Shown here in pieces: positions 17,408-25,918 of a stretch of DNA of 64,000 nucleotides. A model generated the notes under the pieces. That model made no database searches and was not told the DNA's origin. It worked only from the letters and a program-made list of their open reading frames with translations. Made by a program: the position numbers and the translations under genes. Origin of the DNA: PALG01 sp964495885 (GTDB taxonomy: Bacteria; Bacteroidota; Bacteroidia; Flavobacteriales; Flavobacteriaceae); contig CAZBWO010000012.1 of the NCBI GenBank assembly GCA_964495885.1, forward strand, positions 1-64,000, given 5' to 3'. The stretch's first letter is position 1. Each line of letters begins with the position of its first letter.

Positions 17408-17575
17408 GCCTACATTAATATTAATTTTGGTAAACTCAACACGAATTCTTTAAAAAGGGTGAGTTGAAGTTGTAAAAGCGAGCCGTCTTTGAGCGGATAC
17501 TTGACCAACTTGTTAGCCCTAAACTTGTTTTTAAGGAGTTTATACAAAACAATTTATTAATGTAGGCTTTTTTTA
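17408..17575 (+). ncRNA. ssrS: Probable 6S RNA (6S-Flavo type)
   Basis: The ends form a perfect 13-bp closing stem: GCCTACATTAATA (17408-17420) with TATTAATGTAGGC (17555-17567), followed directly by a run of T. The interior has a smaller hairpin AACTCA / TGAGTT (17433-17438 with 17460-17465) and a large, mostly unpaired middle. A long rod of about 165 nt, closed at its ends and lying next to zapA, is the known pattern for 6S RNA, which mimics an open promoter and binds RNA polymerase holoenzyme; 6S RNA lies after zapA in many bacteria. No protein-coding frame fits. The call rests on structure and position, not on a covariance-model match. Confidence 0.7.
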
Positions 17576-17593
17576 TATCATAAATTGACAATC

Positions 17594-19159
17594 ATGGATA
17601 ACTATATTATATACATTATCATTGGGATTGTGGCGTTGGCGATAGGATTTTTCATCGCTAAATTGTTAGAAAAGAACAATGCCTCCCAAGTGGTAAAACA
17701 AGCCAAGAAGAGTGCGGCTTCCATCCTAAAGGAAGCAAAGGCAGATGCAGAAGCCATTAAAAAGGAAAAAATCCTTCAGGCAAAGGAAAAGTTCATTGAA
17801 TTGAAATCAGAGCATGAGAAGGTAATATTAAGTAGGGACAAAAAGATTTCCGAAGCAGAGAAAAGAACACGGGATAAAGAATCACAGGTTTCCAGTGAAC
17901 TTTCCAAAAATAAAAAGCTTAATACACAGCTGGAACAAGAGAAACAAGACCTTGAGAATCGACTAAAAGTACTCGAGAAAAAAGAAGCTGAAGCCGAAAA
18001 ACTACATCGAAGTCAGATAGAACAGTTGGAAGTTATCTCCAGCCTTTCCGCAGAAGACGCAAAGACGCAACTTATGGAAAGTTTAAAAGGAGAGGCCAAA
18101 ACAGATGCGATGGCGTATATTCAAAATACACTTGAGGAAGCTAAGATGACGGCACAGCAGGAGGCAAAGAAAGTCATTATCAATACCATTCAACGTATTG
18201 GAACTGAAGAAGCAATTGAAAACTGTGTTTCGGTGTTTAATTTGGAAAGTGATGATGTGAAAGGTCGAATCATTGGTAGGGAAGGTCGAAATATCCGCGC
18301 CATTGAATCTGCTACAGGTGTTGAAATTATAGTAGATGACACCCCAGAGGCGATTATTCTTTCTTGTTTTGATTCCGTTCGGCGTGAAATAGCAAGACTA
18401 TCCTTGCATAAATTGGTAACAGATGGTCGTATTCACCCAGCCCGAATTGAGGAGGTAGTTAAAAAAACAACCAAACAAATTGAAGAGGAAATTATTGAAG
18501 TGGGTAAACGAACCGTAATTGATTTGGGAATCCACGGATTACACCCAGAACTTATTAAAGCGGTGGGAAGAATGAAATACCGTTCTTCTTACGGACAAAA
18601 TTTATTGCATCACTCTAGGGAAGTTGCGAGGCTTTGTGGCGTGATGGCTTCAGAATTAGGGTTGAACCCGAAATTAGCCAAGAGAGCAGGTTTACTTCAT
18701 GACATTGGTAAAGTGCCAGAGGCCGAAACAGAAACTCCCCATGCAATTTTAGGAATGCAATGGGCCGAAAAGTATGGTGAAAAAGCGGAAGTATGTAATG
18801 CCATTGGAGCACACCATGATGAAATTGAAATGAACAGTTTGCTTTCGCCAATTGTACAGGTTTGTGATGCAATTAGTGGTGCTAGGCCTGGTGCCAGAAG
18901 ACAAGTGTTGGATTCCTATATCCAACGTTTGAAAGATTTAGAGGATATAGCCTTTGGATTTAAAGGAGTACAAAAGGCGTATGCCATACAGGCAGGTAGG
19001 GAATTACGTGTGATGGTGGAAAGTGAAAAGGTAAGTGATGACAAGGCTGCACAGTTATCATTTGAAATATCGCAAAAAATTCAAACAGACATGACCTATC
19101 CCGGTCAGGTGAAAGTTACGGTGATTAGGGAAACCAGGGCAGTGAATGTTGCAAAATAA
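17594..19159 (+). CDS. rny: Ribonuclease Y
   Basis: This 521-residue membrane-anchored endoribonuclease initiates mRNA turnover. An N-terminal transmembrane helix (about 3-24) is followed by a long Lys/Glu/Ala-rich coiled coil (about 25-180). A KH domain has GRIIGREGRNIRAIE, and an HD domain has the LLHHSREVARLCG and LLHDIGK metal-binding motifs. The ATG at 17594 is used; the TTG three codons upstream gives no better fit. It ends with a terminator at 19181. It follows the 6S RNA candidate, so it is either read through that RNA or has a promoter within it. Confidence 0.95.
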   Translation: MDNYIIYIIIGIVALAIGFFIAKLLEKNNASQVVKQAKKSAASILKEAKADAEAIKKEKILQAKEKFIELKSEHEKVILSRDKKISEAEKRTRDKESQVSSELSKNKKLNTQLEQEKQDLENRLKVLEKKEAEAEKLHRSQIEQLEVISSLSAEDAKTQLMESLKGEAKTDAMAYIQNTLEEAKMTAQQEAKKVIINTIQRIGTEEAIENCVSVFNLESDDVKGRIIGREGRNIRAIESATGVEIIVDDTPEAIILSCFDSVRREIARLSLHKLVTDGRIHPARIEEVVKKTTKQIEEEIIEVGKRTVIDLGIHGLHPELIKAVGRMKYRSSYGQNLLHHSREVARLCGVMASELGLNPKLAKRAGLLHDIGKVPEAETETPHAILGMQWAEKYGEKAEVCNAIGAHHDEIEMNSLLSPIVQVCDAISGARPGARRQVLDSYIQRLKDLEDIAFGFKGVQKAYAIQAGRELRVMVESEKVSDDKAAQLSFEISQKIQTDMTYPGQVKVTVIRETRAVNVAK

Positions 19160-19180
19160 ATAAATTACAAATACAAAAAA

Positions 19181-19205
19181 AGGCGTCTAAATGACGCCTT
19201 TTTTT
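19181..19205. terminator. Terminator between rny and aldo/keto reductase
   Basis: The stem AGGCGTC / GACGCCT (19181-19187 with 19193-19199) has a 5-nt loop, an A run before it and a T run after it. It can terminate both convergent genes; the reductase stop codon overlaps the T run. Confidence 0.88.
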
Positions 19206-20151
19206 ATTCATCATAGATATTTACATATCCTTTCTCTGGCATTTCGAAAAACTTTCCGTTAATGAATCTATAGTGTTGATCCAGTTGCTGTATTTGGCGC
19301 ATGTCATCCTCATCCAAATTAACATTTTGTGCTTTTAAATTGCTTTCAATGTGACTAGGAGTAACAGATTTTGGAATTACCGAATTTCCACGGTTCACAT
19401 GCCAACCTACCAAAACCTGTGCTGGATGGACATCATGCTTTTGGGCAATGGATTTAATTTCGGGAAGATCAAATAAGTTAGGCTCATTTGCTGCCTTCAT
19501 CTGCTCAGATCGATCACCAGAGCCCAATGGGGAGTAGGCGGTAAGGTGAATTTGATGATTTTTGCAAAACCTATTGAGTTTAGGTTGTTGTAATAATGGG
19601 TGCATTTCAACTTGATTTATTTCTGGTGCTATCTCGCAGTCGGCTATGAGCTCTTCTAGTTTTTTCTCACTGAAATTCGAAACCCCAATATGTTTTGTAA
19701 GATTTTCTTTTTGTGCTTTCTCCATGCTCTTCCACGTTTCTCTGATGGGTACTTCAGAAAGTGAAACAAAATCTGCTGCACTTTCCGGCATTGGAATGCC
19801 ATGTTTGAAAGCAACGGGCCAATGTATAAGGTAAAGATCTAAATACTCTAATTGCAATTTCGAAAGGGATTCCTTTAGTGCGGGAATGACATGCTCTGGA
19901 TGGTGGGCATCATTCCAAAGTTTGGAAGTAATAAAAAGATCTTCCCTTTTAATGGATCCTTCCGAAAAAACCTCTGAAAGTGCTTCGCCAATCGCTTCTT
20001 CATTTCCGTAGATTGCTGCAGTATCAATATGCCGATATCCTTTTTCAATAGCAGCTTTCACAGCTTGCTTTACTTCTTCACCCTTGGCTTTCCATGTTCC
20101 CAATCCCACGGCTGGCATGGTATCTCCATTTTTAAATGATAGTGTTTTCAT
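19204..20151 (-). CDS. Aldo/keto reductase
   Basis: This 315-residue NADPH-dependent oxidoreductase has the (beta/alpha)8 aldo/keto reductase fold. The family signature GYRHIDTAAIYGNEEAIGEAL (about 40-61) includes the catalytic Asp and Tyr, with the catalytic Lys in FITSKLWNDAHH and the His in YLIHWPVAF. The GVSNF segment and the cofactor-binding VIPKSVTPSHIESNL segment near the C-terminus are also present. It reduces small aldehydes or ketones; the specific substrate cannot be read. It stands alone between xerD and the rny terminator. Confidence 0.92.
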   Translation of the reverse strand: MKTLSFKNGDTMPAVGLGTWKAKGEEVKQAVKAAIEKGYRHIDTAAIYGNEEAIGEALSEVFSEGSIKREDLFITSKLWNDAHHPEHVIPALKESLSKLQLEYLDLYLIHWPVAFKHGIPMPESAADFVSLSEVPIRETWKSMEKAQKENLTKHIGVSNFSEKKLEELIADCEIAPEINQVEMHPLLQQPKLNRFCKNHQIHLTAYSPLGSGDRSEQMKAANEPNLFDLPEIKSIAQKHDVHPAQVLVGWHVNRGNSVIPKSVTPSHIESNLKAQNVNLDEDDMRQIQQLDQHYRFINGKFFEMPEKGYVNIYDE

Positions 20152-20229
20152 GTATTTGATTTCCCTAAAAATAACAAATACAGTTCTGTCATTTGGGGTT
20201 GTTTGAAGATTATAACCTTTTTTTAACCT

Positions 20230-21126
20230 TTACTTTCTTGGATGGTATTGGTGCATTACCTTAGATAAGTGTGATTTATCAACATGGGCATAGATTTCTG
20301 TGGTTGTAATACTTTCATGACCAAGCATTTGTTGAATAGATCGTAAGTCGGCTCCATGCTTTAATAAATGCGTTGCGAAGGAATGCCTGAAGGTATGTGG
20401 ACTCACCGTTTTTTGAATACCGGCTTTTTCAGTTAAATCTTTTACCATGGCAAAAATCATTGCTCTGGTGAGCGGTTTTCCTCTTCTGTTTAGGAATAGT
20501 GTATCGGTTGTTGTTTGTTCATTTTTGCGATGCACCCGAACCTCATGCATATACAACGAAATATATTTAATGGTTGGGGGAGCTATGGGTACAAAACGTT
20601 GTTTGTCACCTTTTCCGGTTACCTTGATAAACCCTTCTTCAAAAAATAGATCAGAGATTTTTAGGGTAATTAATTCTGAAACCCGTAAGCCACATCCATA
20701 CAAGGTTTCAAGGATGGCTTTGTTTCTGGTGCCTTGCGGATGGCTTAGGTCTATGGCTTCAATAATGGCGTCTACTTCTTCTTCGGAAAGTGTTTGAGGT
20801 AATTTCTTACCCATTTTTGGGCTTTCCATCAATTCCAACGGATTGGTTTTTCGGTATCCTTCAAAAATAAGATAGCTGAAAAACCCGCGTAGTCCTGAAA
20901 TAATTCGACTTTGGCTTCGCGGACTTACTTCTTTAGCGACTTGGTAGATAAATTCCTGAATATTTTTTTCTGAAAGGTGAATAGGGGATATTCCCATTTC
21001 ATTCCTTTCCAGCCAATTTATCAACTTTTGAATATCCCTTGAATAACTTGAAATGGAATTTTGAGAGAGTCCGCGTTCTATGCGAAGGTAATCTTGGTAA
21101 TCCTTAAGGGCCGCATTCCATTTCAT
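20230..21126 (-). CDS. xerD: Site-specific tyrosine recombinase XerD
   Basis: This 298-residue recombinase resolves chromosome dimers at dif with XerC. A SAM-like core-binding N-terminal domain (about 1-90) precedes the catalytic domain with R148, K172, H244, R247 (HTFRHSF), H270 (LGHES) and the nucleophile Y279 (EIYAHV). Length and the complete catalytic set fit XerD. It is not beside an integron, phage or other mobile element, so the housekeeping role is most likely. It is divergent from the barrel gene at 21211. Confidence 0.92.
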   Translation of the reverse strand: MKWNAALKDYQDYLRIERGLSQNSISSYSRDIQKLINWLERNEMGISPIHLSEKNIQEFIYQVAKEVSPRSQSRIISGLRGFFSYLIFEGYRKTNPLELMESPKMGKKLPQTLSEEEVDAIIEAIDLSHPQGTRNKAILETLYGCGLRVSELITLKISDLFFEEGFIKVTGKGDKQRFVPIAPPTIKYISLYMHEVRVHRKNEQTTTDTLFLNRRGKPLTRAMIFAMVKDLTEKAGIQKTVSPHTFRHSFATHLLKHGADLRSIQQMLGHESITTTEIYAHVDKSHLSKVMHQYHPRK

Positions 21127-21210
21127 GGCACTAAAGTCTTAAATTATTCTGAAATAATATGTCACAACCAAAAATCCTTTTACCTTCGTACTCAAATAAA
21201 ATTAACAATT

Positions 21211-21756
21211 ATGAAAAAAGCAATTATTTTATGTACCCTAATGTTAATTGGTACTACCGTATTTTCACAAGGAGTAGATTTTGGCGTTAAAGCTGGTGTA
21301 AACTTTGCAAGTATTACAGATGCAACAGGTTTAGACAGTAGAACAGGTTTTGTTGCAGGGGTTTTTGTTGGAGGAAAATTTAATGATAACCTGGGCATTC
21401 AAGCTGATTTATTGTACTCACAACAGGGTGCTGAATTTTCCTTAGGTGATTTTAACCTAGACTATGTTACGGTACCAGTAGTTGTAAAATATTTTGTTGC
21501 GCAAGGTTTAAATATTCAACTAGGTCCTCAATTTGGAGTTATTGTGAATGATGAAGCACAAACCGTTGTAGGTGAAACAATTAACGATATCGCTACTAAT
21601 GATTTCGATTTGAGTGGAGTAGTAGGTATTGGTTATGATTTACCTATGGGGATTAGACTGGATGGTCGTTACAATTTTGGTCTTACCGATGTTGCAAAAA
21701 GTGCCGATGGTAAGAATAGTGTGGTAACGCTTTCTGTAGGATATTCTTTCTTATAA
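21211..21756 (+). CDS. Porin-family outer-membrane beta-barrel protein
   Basis: This 181-residue protein begins with a signal peptide (MKKAIILCTLMLIGTTVFSQ) at the ATG at 21211. An upstream in-frame start would extend into the xerD coding region. The mature protein matches the outer-membrane beta-barrel family (GVKAGVNFASITDATG, GIQADLLYSQQGAEF, LQLGPQFGV-like strands and a C-terminal SVGYSFL ending in a hydrophobic pair). About eight strands are likely. Function is unknown beyond a possible small porin or structural role. A terminator follows at 21776. Confidence 0.83.
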   Translation: MKKAIILCTLMLIGTTVFSQGVDFGVKAGVNFASITDATGLDSRTGFVAGVFVGGKFNDNLGIQADLLYSQQGAEFSLGDFNLDYVTVPVVVKYFVAQGLNIQLGPQFGVIVNDEAQTVVGETINDIATNDFDLSGVVGIGYDLPMGIRLDGRYNFGLTDVAKSADGKNSVVTLSVGYSFL

Positions 21757-21775
21757 TACCATCACATATGAATTT

Positions 21776-21801
21776 AAAAACCGCCTATTGGCGGTTTTTT
21801 T
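21776..21801 (+). terminator. Terminator after the beta-barrel gene
   Basis: The stem AAAAACCGCC / GGCGGTTTTT (21776-21785 with 21790-21799), with a 4-nt loop and a T run, lies 20 nt after the stop codon. Confidence 0.9.
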
Positions 21802-21910
21802 GTTGATATTCAATTTGTTAACAACTGTGTTAACAAATACGACATTTGCCCTATTCCAACACTAGACTTTTTTTTAGTAACTTAGAAGTATTAATCAAAC
21901 TATTTACCTT

Positions 21911-22402
21911 ATGAAAAAATTACTTTTACTTATTATGATCGTTGGTGCTGGCTTTACAGCCAATGCACAGTTTACCGCAGGTATTTCCGGAGGACTTCCA
22001 ATTGGTGACGCTGGCGATTTAGCCACGTTTTCCATTGCAGTAGATTTAGGCTATCTTTTTGAAATTTCCGATAGCTTTTCTGCGGGACCTACAACAGGTT
22101 TTTCCCACTCTTTTGGAGATGAAATCAACGTTGGAGGCTTTACTTTTGAAGTAGAAGATGTGCAATTTGTACCACTAGGTGCGGCAGCCCGTGTGGAAGT
22201 TGCAGATAGTTTTACTTTAGGAGGTGATGTAGGATATGCCATTGGAATCAACGACGGTAATGATGGTGGATTCTACTATTCTCCAAGAGCCCAGTATTCT
22301 GTTAGTGATTTAATTGACATTGTATTTGCCTACAGAGGTGTTAGCCTTGACGGTGGAAGCTGGGATATTATTTCCCTTGGATTGGAATTTGGAATCGACT
22401 AA
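21911..22402 (+). CDS. Small outer-membrane beta-barrel protein
   Basis: This 163-residue protein has a signal peptide (MKKLLLLIMIVGAGFTANAQ) and a barrel-like mature chain (FTAGISGGLPIGDAGD, GPTTGFSHSFGDEI, LGGDVGYAIGINDG, ending SLGLEFGID). The strand count suggests eight strands. It is adjacent to, but differs in sequence from, the barrel at 21211. It is transcribed toward the symporter gene and shares no promoter with it. Function is unknown. Confidence 0.78.
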   Translation: MKKLLLLIMIVGAGFTANAQFTAGISGGLPIGDAGDLATFSIAVDLGYLFEISDSFSAGPTTGFSHSFGDEINVGGFTFEVEDVQFVPLGAAARVEVADSFTLGGDVGYAIGINDGNDGGFYYSPRAQYSVSDLIDIVFAYRGVSLDGGSWDIISLGLEFGID

Positions 22403-22423
22403 TAATTTTTATGTCTAAAATAG

Positions 22424-22456
22424 AAGGGAGGATATTATATTCCTCCCTTTTTTTTA
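22424..22456 (+). terminator. Terminator for the barrel gene, overlapping the symporter 3' end
   Basis: The stem AAGGGAGGA / TCCTCCCTT (22424-22432 with 22441-22449), loop TATTATAT, is followed by a T run (22448-22455). The right half and loop lie inside the last codons of the symporter CDS (stop at 22435-22437), so one piece of DNA serves as coding sequence on the minus strand and terminator on the plus strand. Confidence 0.8.
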
Positions 22457-24198
22457 TTCCATAAGGTAAAAATTACCCAAGCAGCAAGAAGTGCAATTGC
22501 ATATAAAATGATGGCTCCAGTGTAATTTCCGTACAGTAAATATCCTGTAGCGAATAGAAAGGTATACACAAATAGAATTCCGCATAGCATACTTCCCAAG
22601 TCTAAGGTAAAACGATCGTGGGACCGTTTAAGCTGAATCCCATCATCACCAACCTTTTCTTTAAATTTATTCCAACCAATTCCATAGGGGGTGACCTTAT
22701 TGTAAAAACGTGCTAGTGTTTTGGTATTTGTTGCAGGGGTGATAAGTGTTACCGTAATCCAGCACAGACTTGTGATGCCAACTCCCCATAATAACTTTTC
22801 ATGATCTTGTAATCCTAAATCATATACTTCAAAAACAATTGCAACGATGAAGGACACGATCATTCCAGTGATTTCACTGTAGGCATTTACACGCCACCAA
22901 AACCAACGTAGAATAAAAATTAGTCCAGTGCCTGCACCAATCTGTAATAGAATATTAAAAGTGCTTAAAGCACTCTCAAATTGTAACGCTAATAAAGCAG
23001 CTAAAATCATAAGGATAACAGTGCTTAAACGACCCACGTTTACCAATTCCTTTTCAGAAGCAGTTTGCTTTACAAACCGTTTGTAGAAATCTATGGAAAT
23101 ATAGGAAGAACCCCAGTTCAAATGTGTTGAAATGGTACTCATGAAAGCAGCTATCAAGGAGGCTACTACCAATCCCAAAAGCCCCGGAGGGAGTTTTGCA
23201 AGCATGGCAGGATAGCCTAAATCATGACCCAAAGTCGCATTTGGAAATTCAACTGCAATATCTGATAGATTCGGATAAACAACCAAAGACGCCAAGGCAA
23301 TCAATATCCATGGCCACGGCCGAAGTGCATAATGTGCAATATTGAAAAGTAGGGTAGCACCTATGGCATTTTTTTCATTCTTTGCTGAAAGCATACGCTG
23401 AGCAACGTATCCACCACCTCCAGGTTCGGCCCCAGGATACCAAACGCTCCACCACTGTACCGCAAGCGGGATAATCAGTAAGGTCCAAAGGGTATCAGGG
23501 TTATTAAAATCTGGAAGGAAATGTAACTTTCCAGACACGTTTTCATGTGTCAGTAAATTTTGAAGTCCGTTTATTTCATCCAAATTAATAATATATACCG
23601 CTGCCCATATAGAGCCTACCATTGCTACTATAAATTGAAGAAAATCTGTTAATATCACTCCACGAAGACCACCAAAGGAACTATAGGTGACTGTAATAAT
23701 TCCAGCATATACCACAGATTTCCATGGTTCTAAATCGAAGAGGATTCCTCCCATTTTAATGGCTGCCAAGCACACGGAAGCCATAATCATGACATTGAAG
23801 AAAACGCCTAAATATAATGCCCTAAAGCCTCTTAGGAACGCAGCTTCCTTGCCACTGTATCGAAGCTCATAGAATTCAAGGTCTGTTAGCACTTCAGACC
23901 TTCTCCATAATTTTGCATAGACAAAAACCGTGAGCATTCCCGTTAATAAAAAAGCCCACCAAACCCAATTTCCAGAAACACCATTTTGGCGCACAATATC
24001 GGTTACTAAGTTGGGGGTATCTGCGGAAAACGTTGTGGCTACCATAGAAATTCCCAGTAGCCACCAAGGCATGTTCTTTCCGGAAAGAAAGAATTCCTGT
24101 GTGTTTTTACCAGACTTCTTGGCAACCAATAACCCGATTACTAAAAAAATTAGAAAGAAACCTCCAATGAGTATCCAGTCTAGCGATGAAAGTGTCAT
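22435..24198 (-). CDS. Sodium:solute symporter (SSS/SLC5 family)
   Basis: This 587-residue inner-membrane protein has about 13-14 hydrophobic helices. SSS-family marks include GGFFLIFLVIG near the start, SADTPNLVTDIVRQNG, TVTYSSFGGLRGVILTDFLQ (SSS signature region) and AAFMSTISTHLNWGSSYISIDFYKR. It uses the sodium gradient to import a solute that may be sugar-, sialic acid- or amino acid-like; the substrate is not resolvable. It lies 7 nt downstream of the HHH protein gene in the OmpA operon. Confidence 0.9.
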   Translation of the reverse strand: MTLSSLDWILIGGFFLIFLVIGLLVAKKSGKNTQEFFLSGKNMPWWLLGISMVATTFSADTPNLVTDIVRQNGVSGNWVWWAFLLTGMLTVFVYAKLWRRSEVLTDLEFYELRYSGKEAAFLRGFRALYLGVFFNVMIMASVCLAAIKMGGILFDLEPWKSVVYAGIITVTYSSFGGLRGVILTDFLQFIVAMVGSIWAAVYIINLDEINGLQNLLTHENVSGKLHFLPDFNNPDTLWTLLIIPLAVQWWSVWYPGAEPGGGGYVAQRMLSAKNEKNAIGATLLFNIAHYALRPWPWILIALASLVVYPNLSDIAVEFPNATLGHDLGYPAMLAKLPPGLLGLVVASLIAAFMSTISTHLNWGSSYISIDFYKRFVKQTASEKELVNVGRLSTVILMILAALLALQFESALSTFNILLQIGAGTGLIFILRWFWWRVNAYSEITGMIVSFIVAIVFEVYDLGLQDHEKLLWGVGITSLCWITVTLITPATNTKTLARFYNKVTPYGIGWNKFKEKVGDDGIQLKRSHDRFTLDLGSMLCGILFVYTFLFATGYLLYGNYTGAIILYAIALLAAWVIFTLWNKKKGGI

Positions 24199-24205
24199 AG
24201 TGGAA

Positions 24206-24808
24206 TTAATTTTCTAAAGCCTTGGCCTGAGCCACCCAGCTATCCCGTTCTATTCGATCTGGGAAGAAGTCTATAAGTTCAGTCAATACCGTAATATCTT
24301 CGTCCTTAAAATTGCTAATTTGCTTGTAATTGAAGATTCCAATCTCATTCAATCGCTGCTCAATATATGGGCCTATTCCATTGATTTTTGTAAGGTCATC
24401 TTTATGGGCTTCAGAGCCATATCCAAAATTCTCAAAATTGAGTACTGGTTTACTTTTGGTATAGTTAATATAACTTGTGCGGGTTTCTTCAATGATTTTT
24501 TCAGGGGATTTTGCAATTACTTCTTCCGATTCTGGTAATTCAACTTTGGCTTGCTGCTGTTTGGTGGTTTCTTTTACAACTTCTACAATTTTGGGTTTGA
24601 TTTCTGTAAAGATGGTTTCAATATCAGAAACAGACTGACTTACTTTTTTAGCATTGCTTTTCCGCTGCATCTTTTTCAGCAACTTTTGGTATTTGGCTTT
24701 TTGAAAAACGAAAGCTGCAAAATACCCAATTAAAAAAGTGCTCAACATTAGCAGAAAAATCCCGAAGTAATCGGGGAACGAAGAAAGGAATTCATTGAAC
24801 TGCTTCAT
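24206..24808 (-). CDS. Membrane-anchored helix-hairpin-helix protein
   Basis: This 200-residue protein has one N-terminal transmembrane helix (about 14-36, IFLLMLSTFLIGYFAAFVF) and a Lys-rich segment with heptads. Its C-terminal domain starts KINGIGPYIEQRLNEIGIF, the helix-hairpin-helix pattern seen in the flavobacterial L21-like/HHH proteins and in the C-terminal parts of some respiratory and DNA-binding proteins. The start overlaps the OmpA gene stop by one base (TAATG), so translation is probably coupled. What the HHH domain contacts (nucleic acid or protein) is unknown. Confidence 0.68.
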   Translation of the reverse strand: MKQFNEFLSSFPDYFGIFLLMLSTFLIGYFAAFVFQKAKYQKLLKKMQRKSNAKKVSQSVSDIETIFTEIKPKIVEVVKETTKQQQAKVELPESEEVIAKSPEKIIEETRTSYINYTKSKPVLNFENFGYGSEAHKDDLTKINGIGPYIEQRLNEIGIFNYKQISNFKDEDITVLTELIDFFPDRIERDSWVAQAKALEN

Positions 24809-25800
24809 TAACGGGCTTTGTATTTTATTTCAATACGTCTATTTATATTACGGCCATTTTCCGTAGCATTCGTTGCAATAGACTGGGATTCTCCAGCAGA
24901 GGAGGCCTCTACGCGGTCTTTATCAATTTGACCTTTGTTAATTAAATACCATCGAACCTGACGCGCAAACTGTAAGCCTAAAAGGTAATTATCATTTGCA
25001 TTCCCAATGTTGTCTGTATGACCAATAATTTCTAGGGTGGCATTGGGATGCTGCGATAAAATATGTCGTGCTTCTTGCAATAAGTTCCGCAGTGGTTCAT
25101 TTACAAAAATATCATTATTTACGAATTTTGGGTAAATAGTTTTAGGTTCTGGCAATGAAAATTTTGCGGCTTTAATTCTAACTGTATCTAACTTACTGAA
25201 ATAAAAGGAAATACCATTTTCAAAAGTACCAGTATTTGAAAAAGATAAATCTTTAATCATGGGTTTAACGAGTATTTTTTCTGAAGGCACCCCCATTTCT
25301 TCCAAAATCTGTTCTATTTTCCTTCCTCGTTGAATCCCGAAGTTTGGGGCTTCCATATTTTCCGAGGCATCATACAATGAAATAATATGCACTTCTTTTT
25401 CTGGGTGTTCTAACAAGTAGGTATTGATTTTGTATTTAAAATCTATGGCAACACTAGGTACTTCTAGAGTTGAGGTATTCTTTTGAATGGATATTCCTTC
25501 CGGATAATAAAAAATAACATCTCCGGTATCACTAACCCCCTTTAAACCTTGCCCTAAATTGTTCAAAAAAGAAGGATCATTCGTATTTTCCTCTAATTGT
25601 AAACTATCAATATTTAATGATTCTTGATTGATATTGGAAAGGGTAGGTAATTGTTCTTCCTTCATTGGATTGATGTTTACAATGGAATCCTGTAAACTTA
25701 AATCTTTCTTTTGGGTGTTGGGTTGAAGCCAAGAGTATAGCCAAATGCCAAAAAAGGACCAAATCAAAAAGACCAAAAAGGCGATTAAAAAATTTTTCAT
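24808..25800 (-). CDS. OmpA-family protein with two OmpA-like domains
   Basis: This 330-residue protein starts with a transmembrane anchor (about 4-25, FLIAFLVFLIWSFFGIWLYS) rather than a cleaved signal or lipobox. The C-terminal OmpA domain (about 210-328) has GHTDNIGNANDNYLLGLQFA and NINRRIEI, the peptidoglycan-binding marks (D and R). A preceding region (about 115-205, YLLEHPEKEVHIISLYDA ... GIQRGRKIEQILEEMG) follows the same pattern in weakened form, which suggests a duplicated, degenerate OmpA domain. It is first of a three-gene unit with the HHH protein and the symporter. A role in tethering to the cell wall is likely. Confidence 0.82.
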   Translation of the reverse strand: MKNFLIAFLVFLIWSFFGIWLYSWLQPNTQKKDLSLQDSIVNINPMKEEQLPTLSNINQESLNIDSLQLEENTNDPSFLNNLGQGLKGVSDTGDVIFYYPEGISIQKNTSTLEVPSVAIDFKYKINTYLLEHPEKEVHIISLYDASENMEAPNFGIQRGRKIEQILEEMGVPSEKILVKPMIKDLSFSNTGTFENGISFYFSKLDTVRIKAAKFSLPEPKTIYPKFVNNDIFVNEPLRNLLQEARHILSQHPNATLEIIGHTDNIGNANDNYLLGLQFARQVRWYLINKGQIDKDRVEASSAGESQSIATNATENGRNINRRIEIKYKAR

Positions 25801-25918
25801 TCAGTGGGGGCTGTAATGATTTAAATTAACTAGTTTACTGGCTAATAAACAAACTTACGAAATTCTTATGGCTGTAAGAATATTCTCTTCTACTTTTTAT
25901 TCGTAAAATACGCTTGTT

